From contig CACXNL010000012.1 in assembly GCA_902769055.1 (NCBI GenBank), positions 1 through 35,011 on the forward strand: a stretch of 35,011 nucleotides of DNA, in the 5' to 3' direction. The stretch's first letter is position 1; the number at the start of each line of letters is the position of its first letter. Under the pieces are notes generated by a model. That model was not told the DNA's origin, made no database searches, and saw only the letters and a list, made by a program, of their open reading frames with translations. Position numbers and translations under genes: made by a program. Below, piece by piece: positions 8,270-17,114 of this stretch. The DNA comes from an uncultured Pseudomonadota bacterium (lineage in GTDB: Bacteria; Pseudomonadota; Alphaproteobacteria; RUG11792).

Positions 8270-9501
8270 ACTCGCAGCGCCTCGACCGGGTCAAGTTTTG
8301 ATGCTTTTTTAGCGGGGTATAGCGTCGCCATCAGGCACAAGACTATCGCGAATACGGCTATAAAGCACACTTCCATCCAGTCTGTTTTCGATGGAATTTG
8401 AGACAAAAAGTATATTTCTTCGCTGAACAGTTTGCTGTCCGAAAATTTCTCTAAAAATTGCTTTATCCGGTCAATATTCAGTGAAACCAGCAGCCCAAGA
8501 CTTATGCCAATACCAGTTCCCAGTATTCCAATTGCCGAACCTATCGTAAAAAATATCTGTAATATTGATTTTTTTGTCATTCCCATCGTGCGTAATATCG
8601 CTATATCTTTCACTTTACTGCTCGTCAACATTGTCAAACCCGAAATTATATTAAACACAGCGACAAGTATTATTATACTCAAAATCAATGTCATCACGTT
8701 TTTCTCGACCTCAACTGCGTGAAAAATGCTGGAATCCGAATGCTTCCAGTCGAGCACCATAAACCCACTGCCGAGCATCTGCACTATCTTTCGCGCTATT
8801 TCCTGCGAATTATCAACATTATCGATGAATATTTCAATTTGCGATACTTTCCCGGGCATTTCCCAGAAATCTTGCGCCTCAGCTAGCGGCATCAAAACAA
8901 TATTTTTGTCATACTCATTCATACCGACTTCGAATACGCCAGCAACAGTATATGTTTCACTTTTTACTGTTGTGCCCATAGTCGTAACTTCGCCATCCGG
9001 CGTCATAAGCTCCAGGGTATCGCCAATCTTGACGCCTAAAATTTCAGCCATCCGGCGCCCTATAAAAATCGACTGTTCTTTAAAAGCGGCTATCTTACCG
9101 GCTTTTATATGCTCTGAAATGAGATTTTTTTTCGTTAGCGACTGCTGTGACAACGCTTGCACAAGAGCTCCCCTGGCTTGCCCATTCGCCATAACTACTG
9201 CCTGCTGCTCTATTTGTGGAATAACTTTTAATATACGTTTGTCTATTTTCTCTATTTGCCTTACGACATCATCGTAATTATTTATACCTTTATGCTCAAC
9301 GTCGGATACCACAATGTGTCCCTTCATTCCGACGATTTTGTCCAGCAGCTCGGCTCTGAAGCCGTTCATTACCGATGTAACGATTATGAGCGTCGCGACG
9401 CCGAGAGCAATGCCGATGAATGAAAACCAGGTGACGACATACGCAAAACCCGAGCTTTTGCCGGATTTGAGGTACCGTAGCGCTATAAATCTCTCCAGCA
9501 T
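8266..9501 (-). CDS. lolC: Lipoprotein-releasing ABC transporter permease (LolC/LolE family)
   Basis: Inner-membrane permease of the Lol system, which extracts outer-membrane lipoproteins and passes them to LolA. The N-terminal block FIALRYLKSGKSSGFAYV and the following transmembrane segment with GIALGVATLIIVTSVMNGF are typical. A periplasmic domain covers about residues 50-260. Three more membrane segments follow (about 270-300, 315-345 and 375-400), ending in LYPAKKASKLDPVEALRV, the FtsX/MacB-type C-terminal signature. The length of 411 aa is normal. The ATPase gene lolD, usually next to it, is absent here. The ATG shares one base with the preceding stop (TAATG), so it is coupled to the GrpB-family gene. 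Confidence 0.93.
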   Translation of the reverse strand: MLERFIALRYLKSGKSSGFAYVVTWFSFIGIALGVATLIIVTSVMNGFRAELLDKIVGMKGHIVVSDVEHKGINNYDDVVRQIEKIDKRILKVIPQIEQQAVVMANGQARGALVQALSQQSLTKKNLISEHIKAGKIAAFKEQSIFIGRRMAEILGVKIGDTLELMTPDGEVTTMGTTVKSETYTVAGVFEVGMNEYDKNIVLMPLAEAQDFWEMPGKVSQIEIFIDNVDNSQEIARKIVQMLGSGFMVLDWKHSDSSIFHAVEVEKNVMTLILSIIILVAVFNIISGLTMLTSSKVKDIAILRTMGMTKKSILQIFFTIGSAIGILGTGIGISLGLLVSLNIDRIKQFLEKFSDSKLFSEEIYFLSQIPSKTDWMEVCFIAVFAIVLCLMATLYPAKKASKLDPVEALRV

Positions 9502-10229
9502 TATAAGGTCTCCAAATACGTATTAAATCTATTTTTGAAATACTCTGCATTTTCAGATACTTCAAAAAATCTCACTTCCTTGGATTTAGCATCAGCGTTC
9601 GCGTACCCGATTATATCTGCACCTTTATAAAAAATAACGCGAATATCATTTTCTTTAAACTTCGGAAAAACTTTTTTCTCGTAATCTTGCTCAGTATAAT
9701 GCGAAACCAACCGCATACAATATCCTGTAAATCCCGCCCTCCTCAGAACAGAAGTTATGAAATCATTCTTCGCAAGTGTGTATTCGTTCAGAAAATGTTC
9801 GTTTTCAGCAGTAGCTAGCAGCTTTTGTATCTTCAGTTTCAAATTGGAATACTCCTTGCGGGCATCTTCGTGAGTATTTAAGTAATCCCGGAAAGTCAAA
9901 AATCCTTCCAATTCAGGATCCCCAGGCAACAAAACATGCAGATGCGCACACAATGCCTCCGTCTTCTTGGAATAAAAATACCGAAACGGAATATTCAAAC
10001 AACCTTTATATTTGTAATGCAACGCCTCTAAACTTTTAGACCGCTCCAAATCTTTCACTACCAGCGCCATATCGATTTTCGGTTTCGCGTATATCTCAGC
10101 AATCGCCGTCGAACCAATATGAAAAACATCAACGAAATTTGATTGTTGGTTCTCTTTTATCGCATTGTATTCAATTTCATACAAATTTTCCCAATTTTTA
10201 TCGTGAAAAACCAGCTTATCAGATACCAT
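9501..10229 (-). CDS. GrpB/UPF0157-family protein with a C-terminal extension
   Basis: Residues about 10-170 match the GrpB family, whose fold is related to nucleotidyltransferases and whose role is poorly defined: FHIGSTAIAEIYAKPKIDMAL, then HLHVLLPGDPE, FRDYL and YSNLKLK. Family members are commonly about 170-180 aa. This one continues to 242 aa with a segment (about 172-242) of mixed strands and helices that I cannot assign; its VIFYKGADIIGYA stretch resembles part of an acetyltransferase fold only loosely. It begins a unit with LolC/E and the PAP2-like protein, joined by overlapping stop and start codons. A divergent promoter region separates it from murG. Confidence 0.82.
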   Translation of the reverse strand: MVSDKLVFHDKNWENLYEIEYNAIKENQQSNFVDVFHIGSTAIAEIYAKPKIDMALVVKDLERSKSLEALHYKYKGCLNIPFRYFYSKKTEALCAHLHVLLPGDPELEGFLTFRDYLNTHEDARKEYSNLKLKIQKLLATAENEHFLNEYTLAKNDFITSVLRRAGFTGYCMRLVSHYTEQDYEKKVFPKFKENDIRVIFYKGADIIGYANADAKSKEVRFFEVSENAEYFKNRFNTYLETL

Positions 10230-10262
10230 AACTATCCGCAGTAAAATGTCCTAGCCGACCTT

Positions 10263-10271
10263 ATTATAGCA
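10263..10271 (-). promoter_or_regulatory. Predicted extended -10 promoter for the grpB-lolC-PAP2 unit
   Basis: The minus strand reads TGCTATAAT, a perfect extended -10. The expected start near 10256 leaves about 27 bases to the ATG at 10229. No good -35 is visible. Confidence 0.65.
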
Positions 10272-10312
10272 TTCGTGCCTACTTTCGGCGTACAGCTCCC
10301 CCAAGGCTCTCG

Positions 10313-10321
10313 TGCTATAAT
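10313..10321 (+). promoter_or_regulatory. Predicted extended -10 promoter for murG-murC
   Basis: The plus strand reads TGCTATAAT, identical to the divergent element 42 bases away. The expected start near 10328 lies about 23 bases before the TTG start of murG. Confidence 0.65.
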
Positions 10322-10350
10322 GCGGAAGATTCAATGTTACAGAGAAAAGA

Positions 10351-11388
10351 TTGAAAAATCTGATAATCATAGCAGCTGGGGGGACTGGCGGACATGTGTT
10401 TCCGGCGGTGTGCTTAGCTGATGAGTTGAAAAAACGTGGGTATGAGGTATTGTTTGCGACGGATAGGCGCGGGGTAAAGTATCTGGGAGAATACGCAAAT
10501 AATGCAATAGTTCAGAGCATCGTAACTTCGTCGCGAATAAAACTTTATCTCAGTCTCATCTTTAATATTTTTAAATACTTTTTTGAGATTATTCGTTTAA
10601 ATCCCGCAATGGTCGTTGGATTTGGCGGATACCCATCTGTACCGTTCGTTCTGTTGGCGCAAATTTTGGGTAAAGAAACAGCGATACATGAGCAAAACGC
10701 CGTAATCGGCAAAGCTAATGCGCTGTTATCGCGAAAAGCAACAATAGTCGCTACGTCCTTTCCCGACACAAAAGGATTAGTAAACACTAAAAAAACAAAA
10801 TATATTGGAAATCCAACGAGGTTTGAGAAGCTATACGATAGTAACAAGCAAACTAAAAATGATGCTTGTACAATTTTGATTTTTGGAGGTAGTCAAGGGG
10901 CAAAGGTATTTTCAGAGACCGTTGTTGAAGCTATATGCGAATATGCACAGAATAAAAATGTCAAAGTACTGCATCAGGGTAGAAAACAAGATGTTGAAAA
11001 AATAAAAAAGGCGTACTCCGGTGCCAAAGTAACCAACACAGTTCAAGAGTTTTTCAATAATATTGGAGAACTGTATCAGCAATCCGATATAGTAATTTCA
11101 CGGTCGGGTGCATCGAGTGTATTTGAGATTATAGGCTTCCAAAAACCAGCGGTTTTAATACCGTATGGCAATTCGATAAATGGCGACCAGCTTGAAAATG
11201 CAAAATTTTTGGAAGCTCACGATGCGTGTATTGTTATTCGTGAGAATGAGTTAACAAAAGCGAAGTTAATACGTGTTCTGGAAAATATTCAGCACGAAAT
11301 TCCACGAATATCCGAAAATCTAAAGTCCCTCCGGGTGAGGAATTCGGCGCAAAAATTTGCGGATTGTCTAGAGGAGATAATAAAATAG
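10351..11388 (+). CDS. murG: UDP-GlcNAc transferase MurG (lipid II synthesis)
   Basis: Peripheral inner-membrane glycosyltransferase that adds N-acetylglucosamine to lipid I to make lipid II. The N-terminal glycine-rich loop GGTGGHVFPA (10-19) and the second-domain loop FGGSQGA are diagnostic, as are VGFGGYPSVP, AIHEQNAVIGKAN and the SRSGASSVFE block with PYGNSINGDQLENA. The 345 aa length is normal. The start is TTG, preceded by AGAGAAAAG; the only nearby ATG (10334) is out of frame. It lies 24 bases ahead of murC, as in dcw clusters, but ftsW and murB are not adjacent. Confidence 0.96.
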   Translation: MKNLIIIAAGGTGGHVFPAVCLADELKKRGYEVLFATDRRGVKYLGEYANNAIVQSIVTSSRIKLYLSLIFNIFKYFFEIIRLNPAMVVGFGGYPSVPFVLLAQILGKETAIHEQNAVIGKANALLSRKATIVATSFPDTKGLVNTKKTKYIGNPTRFEKLYDSNKQTKNDACTILIFGGSQGAKVFSETVVEAICEYAQNKNVKVLHQGRKQDVEKIKKAYSGAKVTNTVQEFFNNIGELYQQSDIVISRSGASSVFEIIGFQKPAVLIPYGNSINGDQLENAKFLEAHDACIVIRENELTKAKLIRVLENIQHEIPRISENLKSLRVRNSAQKFADCLEEIIK

Positions 11389-11412
11389 AGATGATGAATT
11401 GAGGAGAAGAAA

Positions 11413-12795
11413 ATGTTCGCGATTGGAAGTGAAGTAATACATTTTGTTGGAATTGGCGGCATCGGGATGAGCGGAATTGCCGAAATTATGCACTCGCTAG
11501 GGTACGTCGTTCAGGGCAGCGACAAACGGCAATCTCAAAATACCGACCGCCTGGAACGCATCGGGATTAAGGTATTCATTGGTCATGATGCGAAAAACGT
11601 TGAAAATGCGAGTGTTGTTGTTTATTCTTCTGCAATAAAGCCGAATAATCCCGAGTTGATACGGGCACGCGAGCTGAAAATCCCGTGTTTGACACGGGCA
11701 GAAATGTTGTCGCAAATCGTCAGGTTTAAGAAGTCGGTTGTAGTGTCTGGTTCGCACGGGAAAACCACGGTAACTTCGCTGTGCGCATCCATTTTGGAGA
11801 TGGCGTCGTTCCACCCGACCGTCGTCAATGGCGGGATAATTCACTCGTACAACACCAATGCCAAGTTGGGAACTGGCGACTGGGCAGTCATTGAATCTGA
11901 TGAGTCTGATGGCAGTTTTACGCAATTCTTCCCGACGATTGGAATAATAACGAATATTGACAAGGAACATATAACACACTATGGAAACTTTGAAAATTTG
12001 AAGAGCGCATTTAAAACTTTTCTTAATAATTTGCCCTTTTATGGCGCTGGGATTGTTTGTATAGACGACCCGAATATTGCGGATATTGTCAAAAATATGA
12101 CCGACCGCAAGATCATTACGTATTCCATCGAGCAGAATTCTATGTTCAGGGCGGTAAATATTAAGAAAAGTGAAAATGGTGCAGTGTTCGATGTCGCTCA
12201 TAATGATGAAATAATTCAAGATATTTCGATACCGCTTTTAGGCGACCACAATATTAAAAATGCGCTGTCCGCTATTGCAATGGCGACTGAGCTTGGGATT
12301 AGTATGGACATCGTTAAGGCGACATTATCTTCGTTTACTGGCGTTAATCGACGTTTTACTAAGGTTGGAGTAATTGGTGAGACGCTCGTTATTGATGATT
12401 ACGCGCATCACCCGACCGAAATAAAGTCACTGTTAAAGTCAGCAAGGCAAAAGGTCAGTGGCAAGATTGTCATAATACACCAGCCGCATAGATTTACACG
12501 CTTAAATACTCTGTTTGATGAGTTTTGTCATTGCTTTGACTTAGCGGATGAAATCATAATAACGCCGGTATACAAGGCTGATGATGTAGAGACTGCGCCG
12601 ATTACAGCGGATGATTTGTATAAAGCGCTAAAGTCTCAGGAAAAGGATGTTTTGTTTGCTAATGAACAAAACGAAATACAGGAAATACTTCGTGCGGAGC
12701 AATTTTCTAGAAACGATATAATATTGTTCGCCGGCGCAGGAAGTATATCGAAATGGGCGCATGATATTGTGAAGAATATCGGCAAACATATATGA
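11413..12795 (+). CDS. murC: UDP-N-acetylmuramate--L-alanine ligase MurC
   Basis: Cytoplasmic ATP-dependent ligase that adds L-Ala to UDP-MurNAc. The N-terminal Rossmann signature FVGIGGIGMSGIAE is at 11-24 and the ATP loop GSHGKTT at 113-119. ESDESDGSF, NIDKEH, GDHNIKNALSA and DDYAHHPTEI follow in the family order. The length of 460 aa is normal. A strong Shine-Dalgarno sequence (GAGGAGAAG) precedes the ATG. It is co-oriented with murG and with a small membrane-protein gene nine bases downstream. Confidence 0.97.
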   Translation: MFAIGSEVIHFVGIGGIGMSGIAEIMHSLGYVVQGSDKRQSQNTDRLERIGIKVFIGHDAKNVENASVVVYSSAIKPNNPELIRARELKIPCLTRAEMLSQIVRFKKSVVVSGSHGKTTVTSLCASILEMASFHPTVVNGGIIHSYNTNAKLGTGDWAVIESDESDGSFTQFFPTIGIITNIDKEHITHYGNFENLKSAFKTFLNNLPFYGAGIVCIDDPNIADIVKNMTDRKIITYSIEQNSMFRAVNIKKSENGAVFDVAHNDEIIQDISIPLLGDHNIKNALSAIAMATELGISMDIVKATLSSFTGVNRRFTKVGVIGETLVIDDYAHHPTEIKSLLKSARQKVSGKIVIIHQPHRFTRLNTLFDEFCHCFDLADEIIITPVYKADDVETAPITADDLYKALKSQEKDVLFANEQNEIQEILRAEQFSRNDIILFAGAGSISKWAHDIVKNIGKHI

Positions 12796-12804
12796 GGTAA
12801 TGCT

Positions 12805-13077
12805 GTGAAAAAGTGGATAATAGTTGTAGGATTATTCGGTTGCAGTGCACTTTTCTTTATATCGGGCTCGTTTGTGGGATATTTGTTATCCGAGACAAAA
12901 GATAACGTGACGACGCAAGTGAAACCGAAAAGAGCCCCCTCGGGAAAACTCGAACCGATACTTGGTCGGATAGTAGAAATACAGAAGGTCGAGCTGATAA
13001 ATAAAACCCGCGTACCGACGCCAAACGCGATATATAAGGCTCAGCAATACAAAGCACAATTTATTGGCAGTAACTAA
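12805..13077 (+). CDS. Small single-pass membrane protein, unrecognised (90 aa)
   Basis: The GTG start follows GAGGT at a good distance and lies nine bases after murC, so it is probably translated with murG-murC. Residues about 4-28 form one transmembrane segment or signal anchor with a glycine-rich end (FISGSFVGYLL). The remaining 60 residues are basic and polar, and would be periplasmic if the N-terminus stays inside. I recognise no family. In many dcw clusters murB, ddl or ftsQ sits here; this protein is too short for any of them, although a reduced bitopic division or cell-wall factor is possible. The convergent nuoN gene ends 37 bases away. Confidence 0.65.
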   Translation: MKKWIIVVGLFGCSALFFISGSFVGYLLSETKDNVTTQVKPKRAPSGKLEPILGRIVEIQKVELINKTRVPTPNAIYKAQQYKAQFIGSN

Positions 13078-13114
13078 AACGCGATGAAGAGCAGAGTATA
13101 AGATACATTTACGG

Positions 13115-14518
13115 CTAAATGAATATGAAAATTTTTGAGAAAAGCCGCAAAATAAATCCATAGAATAAAGTAGATAGTGGCAGCATAAACAGCAGCACCG
13201 TTGCGGCTGGTTTTCCCCCTACACACACCTGTTCACCCCCCGGTGATTTGAAGAAAAATCGAATCCATTTTATAACGTATGCAATCGATATAATCGAATA
13301 CATAGAAGCTATAACAAGTAACAAGTAGTTTTTGCTTTCAAGCAATATAGTAAAAATATTCAATTTTGCAAAAAAATTTCCGAATGGAGGAACTCCACAC
13401 AACGCACACATAGAAAATAACATCAATGCGCCATATGTTGGAGCCGCCTTCATAATGCCGGATAAATCTCCAAATTCCACCACTGTCCGGTATTTTTTTA
13501 AAAGCAATATCCCGGACAAGAAACAGAAAACTGCCAGCGATTGATAGCCCATGTACGTCATTATGGCTGGCGCTGCCTTCGCTATAGGAACTACTGACAC
13601 GATAAATCCGACATGCCCAACCGCGACTGATGCAATAAACCTATGTATACCTTTTTGAAAAATTGGCATTATTGCACCTAATAACATCGTTATTATCGCG
13701 GAAAATTTCAAGATAACTTTAAAAAAATGTATTCCCATAAAAATATAGACGATTTTCATAAATATAAATACCATAAAAAACTTCCAAATTGCTTCGAAAA
13801 GCAAAACTACAATACTAGAAGACTTTTCATAAACATCAAGCATCCAGCTGTGAAACGGAGCACCGCCGAGTTTAAACAGCATTGCACATAAGACTAAGAC
13901 GCTGCCAAAAGCTGTTTCCCAACCTATGGATACTTTTATATTTGAGAACGATAAACTTCCGAAATGGAAATAAAGTAAGCTGCAACCAAAAATAAGTATT
14001 GCACTCATAACGGCAGAAGTTAACAGAAAGCGTATGGCACATTTTCTATGAGAAGTATCGTTACAATCGTTAAGCAAAAGAAATCCTACAGAAAATGTAT
14101 ATAACTCTAACGCAATTATCAGCGTTACAAAATTGTTGGCAGATATTGACAAGTTGATTGCATTTGCGATGCCATATATTAGAATAAAAAAATTAGCATT
14201 TAATGCTTCATATGATCTCATGTAATATATGTATGAAAACCAGGCACAAAGGCAAACGAATAAACATGTTTTTATTTGTTCAATAGCGGAACTATATACA
14301 AATAGCTCAGTATTTAACTGTTTAGTATACGGATGACATGCTAGTACCACGATTAGTAAGATTAAGGAAAGTATCAGAGATACTTTTGGAAACACAGAAT
14401 TAAGACACTTTCCATTCAGAAAATTTTTCAAAATTATTAGAATAAACGACGCTAGTATTAGCAACATATCCGGAAATGCTAAGTTTAATTCAGAAAATAA
14501 CCTCAGCAGGGAAATCAC
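13115..14518 (-). CDS. nuoN: NADH-quinone oxidoreductase subunit N (NuoN-like)
   Basis: Antiporter-like membrane subunit of complex I, one of the proton-pumping subunits. The 467 aa form about 13-14 hydrophobic segments. Key charged residues can be placed: Glu in IALELYTFS (TM5), Lys in MLFKLGGAPFHSW (TM7), Lys in AIWKFFM (TM8) and Lys in FFAKLNIF (TM12). GAPFHSWMLDVYE is the usual NuoN signature with local differences. The start overlaps the end of birA by four bases. nuoN and birA are often neighbours in alphaproteobacteria, but there nuoN usually comes first; here birA precedes it. The other complex I genes are not in the window apart from the distant nuoB. Confidence 0.88.
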   Translation of the reverse strand: MISLLRLFSELNLAFPDMLLILASFILIILKNFLNGKCLNSVFPKVSLILSLILLIVVLACHPYTKQLNTELFVYSSAIEQIKTCLFVCLCAWFSYIYYMRSYEALNANFFILIYGIANAINLSISANNFVTLIIALELYTFSVGFLLLNDCNDTSHRKCAIRFLLTSAVMSAILIFGCSLLYFHFGSLSFSNIKVSIGWETAFGSVLVLCAMLFKLGGAPFHSWMLDVYEKSSSIVVLLFEAIWKFFMVFIFMKIVYIFMGIHFFKVILKFSAIITMLLGAIMPIFQKGIHRFIASVAVGHVGFIVSVVPIAKAAPAIMTYMGYQSLAVFCFLSGILLLKKYRTVVEFGDLSGIMKAAPTYGALMLFSMCALCGVPPFGNFFAKLNIFTILLESKNYLLLVIASMYSIISIAYVIKWIRFFFKSPGGEQVCVGGKPAATVLLFMLPLSTLFYGFILRLFSKIFIFI

Positions 14519-15033
14519 TTCTTTAAAGCGCTTATTAAAAACTCATAAAAATTTTCGACTAATTCCGTTGGCTTTACAAGTAAGTTAAACTCAGATTTTA
14601 AATCTGTAGCACGCTCTATCGGTGCATTTATAAGATTTATTCCTATCCCAATCACAGCATATGGATACGATACCTCCGTCAAAACACCAGCCAATTTTTT
14701 GCCATTCACCAAAATATCATTTGGTTGTTTTAATGTAATCCTATTGGTTTGCGTCATTTTAATCAAGTATTTATATAATACATCCATAACCATAGATGTC
14801 AAAATACTTGCCTTTCCGATGAAAATCTGAAAATCTTCAAGATTTACTATATAAGAACAATAAAAATTTCCCTTCGGGGACTGCCACACTCTTCCATTCA
14901 GGCGTCCGCGTCCTGACGTCTGCTTATCTGCGACTACAGCAATATCTGAAGTCAAATTTTCACAGTCAATAAGACTTAAAGCATAATCATTGGTACTGTC
15001 AATCTCCGCAAAATGCTTTACGTTTAAAGTCAT
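14515..15033 (-). CDS. birA: Biotin--[acetyl-CoA-carboxylase] ligase (catalytic domain only)
   Basis: Makes biotinyl-AMP and transfers biotin to the carboxyl carrier protein of acetyl-CoA carboxylase. The biotin loop QTSGRGRLNGRVWQSPKGN and the block LKQPNDILVNGKKLAGVL are present. The catalytic Lys is kept, but the Trp of the common KWPNDI is Gln here. GIGINL is also present. At 172 aa it has no N-terminal DNA-binding domain and only a short C-terminal part, so it is a minimal ligase without repressor function. It lies seven bases after aspS and overlaps nuoN by four bases. Confidence 0.92.
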   Translation of the reverse strand: MTLNVKHFAEIDSTNDYALSLIDCENLTSDIAVVADKQTSGRGRLNGRVWQSPKGNFYCSYIVNLEDFQIFIGKASILTSMVMDVLYKYLIKMTQTNRITLKQPNDILVNGKKLAGVLTEVSYPYAVIGIGINLINAPIERATDLKSEFNLLVKPTELVENFYEFLISALKK

Positions 15034-15040
15034 ACTTCCA

Positions 15041-16846
15041 CTAAGAAGCAGTTTTCTTCACCTTCGGCAATACAGATATATGCAACTCCCTCAGTTGTTG
15101 TGGTGTTACTTCCGCAGGTGAGCCCATCATTAGATCTTCAGCTTTTTGGTTGAATGGGAATGCAATTACTTCGCGTATGTTCTCCGTATTTGCCAAAAGC
15201 ATGACCATACGGTCTATCCCCGGCGCACAACCGCCGTGTGGGGGAGCGCCATATTTGAACGCTCTTACCATAGCCCTAAACTTATTATCAACAACCGACC
15301 TGTCGTATCCAGCTATCTCAAACGCCTTATACATGATCTCCGGCACATGGTTCCTTATTGCACCACTGGAAAGCTCAATGCCATTGCACACGATATCGTA
15401 CTGATATGCCTTAATTTTCAGTGGATCCATACTCTCGAGTGCCTGGAGCCCGCCTTGTGGCATCGAAAACGGATTATGTGAAAATACGATCTGCTTCAGC
15501 TCTTCATCGTATTCATACATTGGGAAATCAACAACCCAACAGAATTTATAGGTATTTTTCTCGATTAAGTTTAACGAATTGGCTAACTTTGTGCGCACTG
15601 CGCCTGCTAAAGTCGTAGCATTTTTATCACAAATAAAGAAAACAACATCTCCCGGCTTCGTATTATTTATCTTGGCTATTTCTGCAAGCTCATTTTCATT
15701 CAAAAATTTAACAATCGGTCCTTTATACTCACCTTCGCTAGTCAATGAAATATATCCCAGCCCCGGTAACCCAAGTTCCTTTGCCCAATCGTTCAATTTG
15801 TCGAAAAAGCTCCTCGGCTCCTTTGTACATCCCGGCACATTTATGCTATGTACCTTTGCACCATTTGCTATACCGTTCGCAAACGCCCCAAATCCAGAAT
15901 TTCTGAAAATTTCCGTTAAATCTTCGATAATCAACGGATTTCTTAAATCCGGTTTATCGCAACCGTAGTGCAACATCGCATCATCGAAAGTTATTCGAGG
16001 GAATGGATAGTTGGTTACTGAATAGCCACTTGGAGCAAACATAGTAAACGTACTATACAAAACCGGCTCTATAGCTTCGAAAACATCCTCTTGTGAGGCA
16101 AAACTCATTTCCATATCAAGCTGGTAAAATTCACCAGGCGACCTATCCGCGCGCGCATCCTCATCTCTAAAACAAGGAGCTATTTGGAAATATCGATCGA
16201 ACCCAGCAACCATCAAAAGCTGCTTGAATTGCTGCGGTGCCTGCGGCAATGCGTAAAATTTCCCATGGTGGATCCGGCTCGGAACGAGGTAGTCTCGCGC
16301 ACCTTCTGGCGAAGAAGAAGTTAAAATCGGCGTCTGAATTTCCAAAAAACCACGACTAGTCATCTCATTACGTATATGAGAAATTATTTTCGACCGTAAA
16401 ATAATATTGTCGTGATTTTCTTTTTTGCGAAGGTCAAGATAGCGATAAGTTAATCTCGTATCTTCCGGAAATTCGTTTTCAACATTTATTTGTAGCGGCA
16501 ATTGAGTTTCTGGCGCAGATAAAATTTCAATCTTGTCGATATAAAGTTCAATTTCTCCAGTCGGCAAATCAGAATTTACTGTATCATCGGAACGTTTGAC
16601 CACCTTTCCTGTTATCGCAACAATCGTCTCATCCTTGAGATTTTCGGCTATCTTAAACGCTTCTCCGGTCTCTTGAAGCACACACTGCGTCGTACCGTAA
16701 TGATCACGCAAATCAATAAACAACAATCCACCATGATCTCTAATACGGTGAACAAATCCACACAAAGTCACGACGCTGCCAACATCACCAATCCTAAGCT
16801 CACCGCATGTATGCGTTCTGAACGCCGTCTTCGTCGAAAATTTCAT
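15041..16846 (-). CDS. aspS: Aspartyl-tRNA synthetase
   Basis: Class II synthetase. It has an N-terminal OB-fold anticodon domain (about 1-105), motif 2 [19 protein letters not shown], a bacterial GAD insertion domain (about 290-420), and motif 3 in the GIDRMVMLL block near the C-terminus. The length of 601 aa is normal for the bacterial type. The anticodon-domain segment reads [17 protein letters not shown] His at this position is associated with non-discriminating AspRS, which also charges tRNA-Asn for GatCAB, whereas E. coli has Leu. The ATG at 16846 is preferred over an in-frame TTG at 16858 that precedes it by four codons. It heads the unit aspS-birA-nuoN. Confidence 0.96.
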   Translation of the reverse strand: MKFSTKTAFRTHTCGELRIGDVGSVVTLCGFVHRIRDHGGLLFIDLRDHYGTTQCVLQETGEAFKIAENLKDETIVAITGKVVKRSDDTVNSDLPTGEIELYIDKIEILSAPETQLPLQINVENEFPEDTRLTYRYLDLRKKENHDNIILRSKIISHIRNEMTSRGFLEIQTPILTSSSPEGARDYLVPSRIHHGKFYALPQAPQQFKQLLMVAGFDRYFQIAPCFRDEDARADRSPGEFYQLDMEMSFASQEDVFEAIEPVLYSTFTMFAPSGYSVTNYPFPRITFDDAMLHYGCDKPDLRNPLIIEDLTEIFRNSGFGAFANGIANGAKVHSINVPGCTKEPRSFFDKLNDWAKELGLPGLGYISLTSEGEYKGPIVKFLNENELAEIAKINNTKPGDVVFFICDKNATTLAGAVRTKLANSLNLIEKNTYKFCWVVDFPMYEYDEELKQIVFSHNPFSMPQGGLQALESMDPLKIKAYQYDIVCNGIELSSGAIRNHVPEIMYKAFEIAGYDRSVVDNKFRAMVRAFKYGAPPHGGCAPGIDRMVMLLANTENIREVIAFPFNQKAEDLMMGSPAEVTPQQLRELHISVLPKVKKTAS

Positions 16847-16879
16847 GTGTAAAAACAAAACTCTGCAACCTACCTCACG

Positions 16880-16908
16880 ATTGTACTTCCAACTGGATTT
16901 AATGTCTA
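16880..16908 (-). promoter_or_regulatory. Predicted aspS promoter
   Basis: The minus strand has TAGACA (16908-16903), a 17-base spacer and TACAAT (16885-16880). The expected start near 16873 gives a leader of about 27 bases to the ATG at 16846. Confidence 0.65.
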
Positions 16909-16992
16909 CGCAAGCTCACGCAGGAAAATTTTCAATTATAATATCAAAAAATAAAATTAACATTAAACCCAAAATTTAGGATATAAATTTCT

Positions 16993-17038
16993 TACACTTT
17001 TCATATACTTCTTGTGTAACACTTTTCATCTTACTTCG
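16993..17038 (+). repeat. Imperfect direct repeat upstream of dsbB
   Basis: The element ACACTTTTCAT, followed shortly by ACTTC, occurs twice with starts about 25 bases apart, in the gap between aspS and dsbB. It could be a tandem protein-binding site or chance in AT-rich DNA. Confidence 0.35.
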
Positions 17039-17057
17039 TCGCCCAAACTCAAAAAAC

Positions 17058-17087
17058 TTGAGTTCAATCTAAAATCGCATGTAACAT
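17058..17087 (+). promoter_or_regulatory. Predicted dsbB-tssE promoter
   Basis: TTGAGT and TAACAT are separated by 18 bases. The expected start near 17094 lies about 21 bases before the dsbB ATG, which has the Shine-Dalgarno sequence AAAGGA. Confidence 0.5.
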
Positions 17088-17114
17088 TATTTCAAGAACA
17101 CTGAAAGGAATTTT

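Noticed and set aside
11497-12219. Long antisense open frame (240 codons) inside murC
   Set aside because: murC is complete and well supported; the antisense translation has no domain features.
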